In this document: positions 55,982 to 63,340 of the stretch, one piece after another
Layout: each line of letters starts with the position of its first letter
How positions within the stretch are numbered: position 1 is the first letter of the stretch
DNA from: Gimesia algae
Lineage (GTDB): Bacteria > Planctomycetota > Planctomycetia > Planctomycetales > Planctomycetaceae
DNA length: 64,000 nucleotides
Direction: 5' to 3'
Assembly (NCBI RefSeq): GCF_007746795.1
Contig: NZ_CP036343.1
Span: 6,887,029-6,951,028 of the forward strand
The notes under the pieces: generated by a model
The model's database searches: none
The model's input: only the letters and a program-made list of their open reading frames with translations
Told to the model about the DNA's origin: nothing
Translations under genes and position numbers: made by a program

Positions 55982-56755
55982 ATGTCAAACATGCTGAAAC
56001 TGGAATTGGAATCCCAATGTTCGATCAAGGACAAGAAAGCCGGGCTGTTGGAGCCCTCAGGTCTGGCGCTCGCGCCGGATGGTTTACTCTGGACCGTCTG
56101 TGATGAGAACCGCCGCTTATTTCGGATTGATTTTGAAGGTCGGATTCAGGAATCTCTGAAGATTGGGAATCGAGGACTGGAAGGCATCACCTTTAATGCA
56201 GCGGGCCAGATCTGTGTGGTCGATGAGGATGTCAGCAAACTCATCGTTTACGATCCACAAACGGGTGAAGAAATTTCAGATCGACGGCTGAAAGATCTGG
56301 AAGGCTTCACTAGCATCGCAGCACATTTCGAAGACATTGACGGTAATGGGCTGGAAGGGATTACCTTTGATTCCTTCCGCAACGAACTGTTACTGCTTAA
56401 AGAAGCAGATCCAGGATTACTGATCGCCGTCTCTGCCGATCTGAACCGAATTACGTCTGTTGAGGTTCTCGAAGAGCAAACAGGTTTTACTGCCGAGGGA
56501 AAAAAGATGGATTTTTCCGGCATGTGCTTTGATGCGAAGCGCGATCTGCTCTGGATTTTAAGTGAAGAGGCACGCTGCGTATTCACATTCGATCGGCGGC
56601 AGAGTCGCGTCGTACAGCGACACTCTCTGAAAAAGGATCAGCAGGGACGTTCGGTTCGTTTTGCAGAAGGGGTCGCCGTAGATGGTGACTCAGAGCGTCT
56701 GTATGTGGTCAGTGACGACGATGCGAAGCTCACAGTGTTTCGCATCATCGAATGA
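55982..56755 (+). CDS. SdiA-regulated-type beta-propeller protein
   Basis: A 257-residue protein resembling the SdiA-regulated/phytase-like propeller family: PSGLALAPDGLLWTVCDENR, RIDFEGRIQESLKI, GLEGITFNAAGQICVVDED, NGLEGITFDSFRNELLLLKE, DFSGMCFDAKRDLLWILSEE, FAEGVAVDGDSERLYVVSDD. Repeated E-G-I-T-F and blade-type strands are evident. No signal peptide is visible, unlike many members, so it may be cytoplasmic or use another start. It lacks a clear ribosome binding site; a hairpin with a possible leader peptide precedes it. Convergent with the esterase gene. Confidence 0.8.
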   Translation: MSNMLKLELESQCSIKDKKAGLLEPSGLALAPDGLLWTVCDENRRLFRIDFEGRIQESLKIGNRGLEGITFNAAGQICVVDEDVSKLIVYDPQTGEEISDRRLKDLEGFTSIAAHFEDIDGNGLEGITFDSFRNELLLLKEADPGLLIAVSADLNRITSVEVLEEQTGFTAEGKKMDFSGMCFDAKRDLLWILSEEARCVFTFDRRQSRVVQRHSLKKDQQGRSVRFAEGVAVDGDSERLYVVSDDDAKLTVFRIIE

Positions 56756-56776
56756 GGAACTGTCCCGGAAATCTGA

Positions 56777-57892
56777 TCACAAATGTTTTTCAACAAACGC
56801 CCAGGCTGCTTTGTCGTTGAATTCGTGTCCCCCTTCGAAGATGACGTGTTCGAAGCGGTCACCCAGGTTGAGCCGTTCATAAAATGTCGCAGCGCGGGGC
56901 GCAATCTGCTTTCCTGTTTCGCGATGGGATGCATTGTCGCGTGATCCCGCCTGAATCTGATGCGCCCGCGGACAGATCAGCGCGACGAGGTCGGCGTCGT
57001 TAAACAGCGTCATGCGATTCATGAACCGAAAGTCGGACGGAACCGAAAGTTCCTCTTTGGCATAGCGACCTTCCTGCACGCCGAAGTAACAGCTGGATAC
57101 AGAGACTTTAATCCGTGGATCGACGGCCGGTGTGACCTGTGCGTAGTATCCGCCATAAGACAGACCCACCATGCCGATCCGGCTGGCATCGACTTCGGGA
57201 CGTTTGATCAATTCATCAATGGCATACGTGATCTTGGCGATTTCAACGGCGGTGATACTGGTGCCGATGAGTCGCATCCGGTCATCAATCTGCCGACGGA
57301 TGTCTTTCGGAAATTCATCAGCCCGGAACAGGTGCTGTGGTGCATACACAAGATAGCCCCGTTTCACCGCACCGCGAACCATGTCTCGATAGTTGGCACC
57401 GCCATTGAACAGCGCGACTTCAGGCGAACCACCGCCCCCGTGCATGGAGATGATGAGCGGCGTTTTTCCTGTGGCAAATTTCGGGACAATGAAAATCCCT
57501 TCGGAATGCACGTGCGGCAGAATCGGGAACATCGCCCGATAGTACACGCCGATGCTGTCTTCACCGATCTGTTTATAAGTGGCAGGCTGATCGGGCCGCT
57601 TACCAGGAGGCGGATAACCAATGCTTTCACAAAACGCGGCCCGCAAAGGTTCCGCGGATTTCTCGAAGGCAGCAGCGGAGGAATAATCGGGCTGGAACAG
57701 TTGTTCGAATCGCCGGCGGTCCGCGGCAATGGTTTTGATATATTCATCCAGTTCCCGCGCCTGCTCCGTCCGCAACGGATTCGAATCGGCCACGCTCTGA
57801 TTGAAGTAGTCAGGTTTCACAGGTTCAGATTGTGCACACACCAGTGCAGGAATCAAAATCCAGATCAACGCAAGTAACTGAGCCGCCTTCAT
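56777..57892 (-). CDS. secreted alpha/beta hydrolase (esterase-like)
   Basis: A 371-residue alpha/beta hydrolase with a signal peptide (LLALIWILIPALVCAQ). The oxyanion segment is LIISMHGGGGSPE, the nucleophile elbow GLSYGGYYA, and the catalytic His is probably in EGGHEFND near the C-terminus. This arrangement is shared with dienelactone hydrolase- and acetyl xylan esterase-like enzymes of planctomycetes. It is likely to remove acyl groups from carbohydrates or xenobiotics; the substrate is unknown. It is convergent with the propeller gene and followed upstream by a long regulatory gap. Confidence 0.85.
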   Translation of the reverse strand: MKAAQLLALIWILIPALVCAQSEPVKPDYFNQSVADSNPLRTEQARELDEYIKTIAADRRRFEQLFQPDYSSAAAFEKSAEPLRAAFCESIGYPPPGKRPDQPATYKQIGEDSIGVYYRAMFPILPHVHSEGIFIVPKFATGKTPLIISMHGGGGSPEVALFNGGANYRDMVRGAVKRGYLVYAPQHLFRADEFPKDIRRQIDDRMRLIGTSITAVEIAKITYAIDELIKRPEVDASRIGMVGLSYGGYYAQVTPAVDPRIKVSVSSCYFGVQEGRYAKEELSVPSDFRFMNRMTLFNDADLVALICPRAHQIQAGSRDNASHRETGKQIAPRAATFYERLNLGDRFEHVIFEGGHEFNDKAAWAFVEKHL

Positions 57893-58601
57893 ACCTCTGT
57901 CCTTTCAATGCTGTGTCTGCCATTCAGTATAGAGCCTTTTTTGATATTTTTATTCTAACCAGCTGGATATTCAGCGTCTATCTGCTGCCATTCAGTCAAG
58001 ATTATCACTGGCTGTAGTTACCCTCTTCCCACAGGTGCCTTTCCGTAAAATAACCGGTGGAGACTGCGCTCTGTTTTCAGGAATACCAGAGGCGGAAGTG
58101 CTTCTATTTTAACAGCCTGTATGCTGTAGAACTGTCTTCTCTTTTCTGCTTTTGTTTTTGTGACGGGGAGCTCGATCATGTTGTCTGCTTTAAATGAAAA
58201 ACTGACGGTGAACAACGGGAACTGGTTGTGGCGATATGTTTTGATACAGGAACGAGATAAGCATGAACCTGGTCGATGTCGAGGCGGGAGCGAAGTGAAG
58301 TGCGTCGATCCGCAGTTTATTCGACTGTGAATCAGGAACCAGTGAAAACAGGAGTCTATCATTTTTGCAATTTTCAAGGGGGTTTTATGGTGCTGGAACA
58401 AACAGGTTCAGGAACATGCAGTTGAATAAAAACTGGACACGCGCGCGACGCAGATTATAAGAGGGTCGCGATTGGCGCGTGCGGGTCAAGTCGAATTTGT
58501 TTCGTGAGGGGGAATCTTTGCAGGAGTGCCCTGTTTTCAGGTTTCCTATTGAGCGTCTGACGATCCGGTTAGATCCCGGGATATTTTTTTCCAGTTTTCG
58601 A
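57893..58601. other. intergenic region before the repeat-operator promoter
   Basis: About 710 bases with no supported gene. Minus-strand frames at 58018-58401 and 58385-58666 lack ribosome binding sites and motifs, and the second crosses the operator array. A GC-rich hairpin at 58438-58481 could be part of a non-coding RNA, but I cannot show a promoter for it. Confidence 0.45.
58438..58481. other. GC-rich hairpin in intergenic DNA
   Basis: CACGCGCGCGAC (58438-58449) pairs with GTCGC (58465-58469) and, after a 5-base bulge, GCGCGTG (58475-58481), giving 12 pairs with a 15-base loop. It lies about 120 bases upstream of a repressed-looking promoter, with no gene overlapping it. Confidence 0.35.
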
Positions 58602-58629
58602 TTGACAGAAATGTAGCATTGGCTACAAT
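58602..58629 (+). promoter_or_regulatory. strong sigma-70 promoter
   Basis: TTGACA (58602-58607) is a perfect -35 and TACAAT (58624-58629) a near-consensus -10, with a 16-base spacer. The expected transcription start is about 58636. It should drive the DUF1559-lipoprotein pair starting at 58733, and an inverted repeat fills its spacer. Confidence 0.75.
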
Positions 58630-58689
58630 AACACGCAAATGTAGCACATGCTACATTTTTTCGCATACCATTTTGTAGCGCTGGCTACT
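58612..58689 (+). repeat. three TGTAGC-N4-GCTACA inverted repeats (operator array)
   Basis: Copies: TGTAGCATTGGCTACA (58612-58627), TGTAGCACATGCTACA (58640-58655) and TGTAGCGCTGGCTACT (58674-58689; last base differs). The first lies between -35 and -10, the second covers the start site and the third lies in the leader. Centres are 28 and 34 bases apart. The conserved arms and variable centres are typical of a dimeric repressor site, and the placement predicts repression. The regulator is not identified. Confidence 0.8.
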
Positions 58690-58732
58690 TTTTGAACACG
58701 CCGTTTTTGCACTCCTGTTAAGGTTGATCGAG

Positions 58733-59815
58733 ATGAGATACCCGCCCTCCCGACTGTCCCGCCCCGGCTTTACGCTGATTGAACTCCTTGTCGTCATTGC
58801 CATTATTGCAACGCTGATTGCCCTGCTGCTGCCGGCGGTACAACAGGCACGTGAAGCGGCGCGACGCAGTCAGTGCAAAAACAATTTGAAGCAGTTAGGT
58901 ATCGCGCTGCATAATTATCACGATACGCATTCCTGTTTTCCCGCCGGCTATTATTCGTACGGAACCAGTACCGGATCAGGACCTGCCTGGGCAGCCATTG
59001 ATCCTGACACCTGGGATGCGGCTCCGGGCTGGACCTGGGGGACAATGATTCTCCCCTTCATGGATCAGGCAGTACTCTATAACGCGCTGGACCTGAATCG
59101 GCCCTGCTGGGATCTGGCGAACGCCAGTGCCGCGCAGACGAAGCTGCCTGTCTTTCTCTGCCCTACTTCTTCGGGGGGAGATGAACCGTTTCTCGTGCAG
59201 GATGCCAGTGGCAGCCCGCTGGTCAAAGGGGGTTCACAGTTGCGGTTTGGTCGTTCGCATTATGTTGCCAGTCATGGTCAGGAATCGTGCTGGGGGGAAT
59301 GTGGTTCGAGTACGACGGGCGTCGTTTTCACGAACATCTACACCAAGACCACCAAAACGGTCACCATCAATGGCGATGCTTCGAAAGTGGCAGACGGGCC
59401 CTTCTTTCGAAATTCGCGCACGCGAATGCGGGATGTGACAGATGGAACGTCCAATACGATTTTCCTGGGCGAACATTCTTCGAAACTGAGTGATAAAACC
59501 TGGGTGGGGGTGGTGCCCGGTGCGTATACACACCCCCGGTTCACTTCACCTGAAAATGGTCCAGACGCAGCAGCGACACTGGCATTGATTCATGCAGGCC
59601 CTTCCGGCGGCGAACTGGATATCACCGGTTTTCCGATCGTCCACCCTGTCAATTTCCCTACCTACCACGTCGGCCAGATGTATTCGGAGCACACGGGGGG
59701 CGGACATGTCTGCATGGGGGACGGTTCAGTGCGGTTCGTTTCTGAAAATATCGATCTGCTGCTATGGGCGGAACTCTCGAGTATTAACGAGGGTGAAGTA
59801 ACAGGAGAATTTTAA
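58733..59815 (+). CDS. DUF1559 domain protein with type IV pilin-like N-terminus
   Basis: A 360-residue DUF1559 protein with an intact prepilin signature: leader ending SRPG then [14 protein letters not shown], followed by [15 protein letters not shown] and CKNNLKQLGIALHNYHD. Later: WGTMILPFMDQAVLYN, LPVFLCPTSS, DVTDGTSNTIFLGEHSS, and the C-terminal H-T-G-G-G-H-V-C-M-G-D-G-S-V motif. The start is ATG 58733 with TAAGG 9 bases upstream; a TTG at 58724 is the longer option. It shares one base with the start of the following lipoprotein gene (TAATG), so the two are translated together, under a promoter with three inverted-repeat operators. Confidence 0.92.
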   Translation: MRYPPSRLSRPGFTLIELLVVIAIIATLIALLLPAVQQAREAARRSQCKNNLKQLGIALHNYHDTHSCFPAGYYSYGTSTGSGPAWAAIDPDTWDAAPGWTWGTMILPFMDQAVLYNALDLNRPCWDLANASAAQTKLPVFLCPTSSGGDEPFLVQDASGSPLVKGGSQLRFGRSHYVASHGQESCWGECGSSTTGVVFTNIYTKTTKTVTINGDASKVADGPFFRNSRTRMRDVTDGTSNTIFLGEHSSKLSDKTWVGVVPGAYTHPRFTSPENGPDAAATLALIHAGPSGGELDITGFPIVHPVNFPTYHVGQMYSEHTGGGHVCMGDGSVRFVSENIDLLLWAELSSINEGEVTGEF

Positions 59816-60129
59816 TGCGAAATCAAAATACCCTGTTTTTGACAATCTTGCTTCTGCTCACTCTGCTACCTTTGAGTGGTTGTGGCTATCCGGCTGTTTC
59901 GCCAAAGACATATGAAATTTCCAAAGCGCTGTACTCGGTCTGTAATCAGAAGAGTACAGACCGTTTGAAAACCGTGCAGACGTTGATAGGCAGTTCCCTC
60001 CAGGAAAAGGAGATCAATGAGAAGGAAGCAGGCTGGTTGAATGCGATTGTGGCATCAGCGAATGCAGGAGACTGGGACACTGCGACGCAGGAAGCACGCC
60101 GCCTGATGGAAGATCAGACGGGTCGCTGA
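59815..60129 (+). CDS. small lipoprotein cotranslated with DUF1559 protein
   Basis: A 104-residue lipoprotein: signal LFLTILLLLTLLPLSGCG with a textbook LSGC lipobox, then a mostly helical mature part of about 80 residues (ISKALYSVCNQKSTDRLKTV, EKEAGWLNAIVASANAG, DTATQEARRLMED). The ATG overlaps the DUF1559 stop codon by one base. No family was recognised. The coupling suggests equal amounts of the two proteins; it could be a membrane-bound partner or assembly factor for the pseudopilin-like protein. Confidence 0.78.
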   Translation: MRNQNTLFLTILLLLTLLPLSGCGYPAVSPKTYEISKALYSVCNQKSTDRLKTVQTLIGSSLQEKEINEKEAGWLNAIVASANAGDWDTATQEARRLMEDQTGR

Positions 60130-60200
60130 TGTCCTTCGCATTCACCGAGATACAGCGCGAAACTGACTCTGCCATTCTAACGGTTTGACGTTGATATCGG

Positions 60201-60470
60201 TCAGGAAGCGACAGTTTCTACAGTTTCCGGTTCGGGTTGGGAATCCGGGCTTTCCTTAAGCAGGTTGAGGACGGAAATCAGATGCACCTGACAAACGAGA
60301 TCTGCGATAAAGAGAGTCGTAAAGATCACCATGAAAACATCTGTGCTACGAGAGGTGAAAATCTCCTGAAGCATCATAGAAATGATCAATACCCCAACCA
60401 GGATATAATTTCGTTTACGACCTTTTTTTAAAGACTCAATGTATTGGTCCACTGTCAGTTTCTGTGACAT
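60201..60470 (-). CDS. small two-helix membrane protein
   Basis: An 89-residue protein with two hydrophobic segments (NYILVGVLIISMMLQEIF and VFMVIFTTLFIADLVCQVHL), a cytoplasmic-type basic N-terminus (LKKGRKRN) and an acidic tail. The start at 60470 is set by GGGAG 10 bases upstream; the frame is open to 60605 and overlaps the M56 stop, but that extension lacks support. It is last in the minus-strand unit BlaI-M56-small protein. Function unknown. Confidence 0.65.
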   Translation of the reverse strand: MSQKLTVDQYIESLKKGRKRNYILVGVLIISMMLQEIFTSRSTDVFMVIFTTLFIADLVCQVHLISVLNLLKESPDSQPEPETVETVAS

Positions 60471-60601
60471 GTTTTCATTCTCCCGCACACTAATGAAACT
60501 GTTCAAAACGACTAAAAGATACTTCCCGTATTCTACTCTTTGAACTGCAGTTTTACAGGAGAATCTGAAATGTAATGACGGGAACAGGAACAATGGTTTC
60601 T

Positions 60602-62905
60602 TCACTCTGCTGGTTGACCCGACGGGTTGGGATGGACCAGTGTCGCGGGAAGATCCGGGTGCCCCAATATTTCCGCTTTCATCAGCAGGTATTGAAAACG
60701 TTTGGAGTGCAGAGTGGGAGGCAGTGAAATCAACAGTGAGTGCTTACCGCTCAAATCGGCGGCGACACTGATGCGTCTCTGTTCGACGCTGGGAACCTGG
60801 AAGTTGATTTTTTTGCCTGAGACCTGTGTCTCCAGAGTTTTGACGCGGGAGATTTCGCTTTGCTTGACCAGAACTTCGAGGCGTACCGCTGTGTGATCTG
60901 CTGTGAGGATCGGCCTGAGTTCAAGCGTCATTCCTTCAGCGATGACTTTCAATTCCGGTTTCAGTTCTCCGGATTCCGCTTTATGTACGCCAATGACGAA
61001 TGGCCTTTGCACCTGATTGACGATGGAGCCTTTCTGGCCATTGAACAACGTGACCTTCGGATTAAAAGCACAATGACTGCGTTCGTCGCTCTGGGCAGCC
61101 TGGATCAGTTTGAATTCCTGTTGTTCGTTGATCACTGCCACACTGATGGGAAAATACTCTTCGACCGCGGCACTTGCCTGGACGACCGGACGAGGATTGG
61201 TTTTGTCAAGGTGCGGCTGGTGCGGAGCGGCGGTTGTATTTTGGAAGCCAGCCAGACCGGTCCAATTGATGCCAGTTTGTGCCGCAACATCAGAGGCGGT
61301 TTCCATGAGAATACTGGCGAAAGTAATCTGACCGCAGCCACTCTGTTCCCAGGCACGGAGTTGTCGACTCAATTCTTCGTGCAGCGAATCCGGCGCATTG
61401 ACCACGAGACGGTTTTGCTCATCGTAATCTGCAAGTGCCTGTTTCAGTGGTTTCTCACCTGTCTGGTATTTTCGATTTTGAATTTCCAGAAGAAATTTGA
61501 CGTGCGTCATGAGATACCCGTATGCCTGTTCTTCAGAAAGTGATCGTTCCTCGGAAATCCTGTCGATCACTTTTTTGACCTGATAGATCCGTAAGTCGAG
61601 CGGCTCTAAACTTTCGTCGTCATGTGGCGAGAGTGTAGGGAGTTCAGCAAACCAGTTGTGCTGGAGTTCATTTTGAATCTGCATTTGCTGGTTTGCCGGG
61701 GTTGTGGAGTCTTTTACATCCGACAGCCCCGTCGCAGTAAAAAGCGCGATGACAATGGTCACAGTGGTTGTCTGTATCGGGTGAACCCGGGTTGTCGCGC
61801 TACGGAGCGCTTTGAGGCGGTTGGTGAGCGATCGCTTACGTAACGGGTTTTTCAGAAATCCGAGCATCGAGACCGGCAGGGAGACCCGCCAGCGAGATCC
61901 CGTATTCGGCCGCTGGGCCAGGGTCAGCAGGAGTTCGCTGTATTCACGGGCAGAATCGTTCTGAGTGTTATTGCGGTCTTGCTGTTCTTGCCAGCAGAGG
62001 ACCATCGCATCGCGGGACTGTTCGCGGAGGCTGCCAAAACGAGTGGCTGCCAGCCAGTAGAGGGGATTCCACCAGTGCAGTAATTTCAAACCAAACAAAC
62101 ACCAGTTGACCCACAGGTCCCGCCGCTTAAGATGCGCTAACTCATGGAGCATGATGAGCTGAAGCTGACTGTCGCTCAACTCTGTGAGATCGGTGGGGAG
62201 CAGCAGTTTTGGTCGCAGGGCTCCCATCACAGAGGGTTGGGATATTTCGTCGCAGACAATCACTGGAACAGCGCGGCGAAAATGAATCTGCTCACAACAG
62301 GTGTTCCAGAGTTGCAAGAGTCGCTGATCTGTGGAAACCGGAAGTCGATTGATTATTCGAGCAAATCGCCAATGAGTGACCAGCATACGAATCAGAATGA
62401 AGACAGCACCCACAAACCAGAGTGGTGGCAGGATACGCAAGAACCATTCGAGGAAGGTGATGAGATATTCCTGAAGCGTTTCGGTGAAACTTACTTCAGA
62501 GGTTTTCGGTTCGAGGAACTGGATGTCGTTCATGTGAGTCGCGTTCGCGAAAGCCGGAGACGTCGAGTTGGCGTCCCTTACCGGCCACGGTTCAGGCAAC
62601 GGTTCAGGCGAGTAGATATCTCGGGGCGGCTCAGCAGGCGTAGACTCCTCTATGAATTCAACAAGGAGACTTGTCAGGCTATACGAACTCTCGGGAGCGA
62701 AACCATAGGGGACGGCGAGCCGGATGAGGACCAGTGCCCAGAGCAGTCCCATCTGTCCGGCGGTCAGCCATTTTCGCGCGAAGAGGTTCACGAGCAAAAC
62801 AAGTGCCGCCAGCAGGCCTGCGGTGATCGTGGGGATGATCAAGAGTTCCAGGATTTTATCCGTAATTTCAACATAGAGATCTAAAGCCAACAGGAATCCA
62901 TTCAT
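60602..62905 (-). CDS. BlaR1-type M56 peptidase with secretin-like C-terminal domain
   Basis: A 767-residue protein. Residues about 10-380 are an M56 domain: membrane helices, zinc motif LHELAHLKRRD near 253, and a final helix (TVTIVIALFTATGLS). The external part contains a helical region (about 400-480) and then a segment like the conserved secretin domain of GspD/YscC: QITFASILMETASDVAAQ, FNPKVTLFNGQKGSIVNQVQ, GMTLELRPILTADHTAVRLE, VPSVEQRRISVAADLSGKHS. The order (ready-made strand, ...GMTLEVxP..., V...R.....V..G) follows secretins, but the barrel-forming length looks short. The start is ATG 62905 with AAGGA 8 bases upstream; it overlaps the BlaI end. It should control the adjacent BlaI repressor. 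Confidence 0.85.
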   Translation of the reverse strand: MNGFLLALDLYVEITDKILELLIIPTITAGLLAALVLLVNLFARKWLTAGQMGLLWALVLIRLAVPYGFAPESSYSLTSLLVEFIEESTPAEPPRDIYSPEPLPEPWPVRDANSTSPAFANATHMNDIQFLEPKTSEVSFTETLQEYLITFLEWFLRILPPLWFVGAVFILIRMLVTHWRFARIINRLPVSTDQRLLQLWNTCCEQIHFRRAVPVIVCDEISQPSVMGALRPKLLLPTDLTELSDSQLQLIMLHELAHLKRRDLWVNWCLFGLKLLHWWNPLYWLAATRFGSLREQSRDAMVLCWQEQQDRNNTQNDSAREYSELLLTLAQRPNTGSRWRVSLPVSMLGFLKNPLRKRSLTNRLKALRSATTRVHPIQTTTVTIVIALFTATGLSDVKDSTTPANQQMQIQNELQHNWFAELPTLSPHDDESLEPLDLRIYQVKKVIDRISEERSLSEEQAYGYLMTHVKFLLEIQNRKYQTGEKPLKQALADYDEQNRLVVNAPDSLHEELSRQLRAWEQSGCGQITFASILMETASDVAAQTGINWTGLAGFQNTTAAPHQPHLDKTNPRPVVQASAAVEEYFPISVAVINEQQEFKLIQAAQSDERSHCAFNPKVTLFNGQKGSIVNQVQRPFVIGVHKAESGELKPELKVIAEGMTLELRPILTADHTAVRLEVLVKQSEISRVKTLETQVSGKKINFQVPSVEQRRISVAADLSGKHSLLISLPPTLHSKRFQYLLMKAEILGHPDLPATLVHPNPSGQPAE

Positions 62906-62907
62906 GA

Positions 62908-63279
62908 TCAACGTTCCTTGTCATCGAGAATGCGGCGGAGCTCTGCAATTTCTTCTGCAGAGAGTTTGGTATGTTGCATGAAATGCGCGAGCAGTGGCGC
63001 CGGTTCACTGGAGAAAACCCGGTCCAGAAAAGCACGGCTGGCCTGCTTGATACAGGCCGAGCGTTTGACGCGGGAGCGATAGACATAGCGGTTGCCCTGC
63101 TCTTCAAAGGTGAGCACCTCTTTTTTGACGAGGCGGTGCAGCATGGTTTTGATGGTCTGGGGAGCCCATTCGGCCTGGCCGGAAAGACGAGACACAATCT
63201 CCTGGGCGGCGAGCGGCTGGCCGTCCCAGATAATATTCATGACCTGCCATTCGGCGTCGGAAATGGAAACCTGTTTCAT
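62908..63279 (-). CDS. BlaI/MecI-family repressor
   Basis: A 123-residue winged-helix repressor. ISDAEWQVMNIIWDGQPLAA, EWAPQTIKTMLHRLVKKEVL (recognition helix) and GNRYVYRSRVKR (wing) are the classical BlaI pattern, followed by a dimerisation helix (LSAEEIAELRRILDD). A very strong AAGGAGGAG site precedes the ATG. Its stop overlaps the region of the M56 start, so the two are cotranslated. TACA/TGTA operators cover its own promoter; it is also the nearest candidate regulator of the operator array at 58612-58689. Confidence 0.93.
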   Translation of the reverse strand: MKQVSISDAEWQVMNIIWDGQPLAAQEIVSRLSGQAEWAPQTIKTMLHRLVKKEVLTFEEQGNRYVYRSRVKRSACIKQASRAFLDRVFSSEPAPLLAHFMQHTKLSAEEIAELRRILDDKER

Positions 63280-63300
63280 ATTGAGTTCTCCTCCTTGAAT

Positions 63301-63340
63301 GTTTACAGATGTAATTAACTACAATTGTAAACGGAGTCAA
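63301..63340 (-). promoter_or_regulatory. BlaI promoter with TACA-N2-TGTA operators
   Basis: On the minus strand TTGACT (63340-63335) and TAATTA (63317-63312) form a promoter with a 17-base spacer. TACAATTGTA (63320-63329) lies in the spacer and TACAGATGTA (63304-63313) overlaps the -10; the whole is framed by GTTTACA and TGTAAAC (63301-63332). TACA-N2-TGTA is the known core of BlaI/MecI operators, so autoregulation is likely. Confidence 0.72.

Noticed and set aside
56960..57877. 305-codon plus-strand frame
   Set aside because: Antisense shadow of the esterase gene; no family motifs, whereas the minus strand shows signal peptide and catalytic motifs.
58018..58666. Two overlapping minus-strand frames before the DUF1559 operon
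   Set aside because: No ribosome binding site or motif, and the second one runs through the operator array and promoter.
58612..58689. Could the three repeats be a short CRISPR-like array?
   Set aside because: Units are 16-base palindromes with 12-18 bases between them placed on a promoter, without cas genes; operator sites are the better reading.
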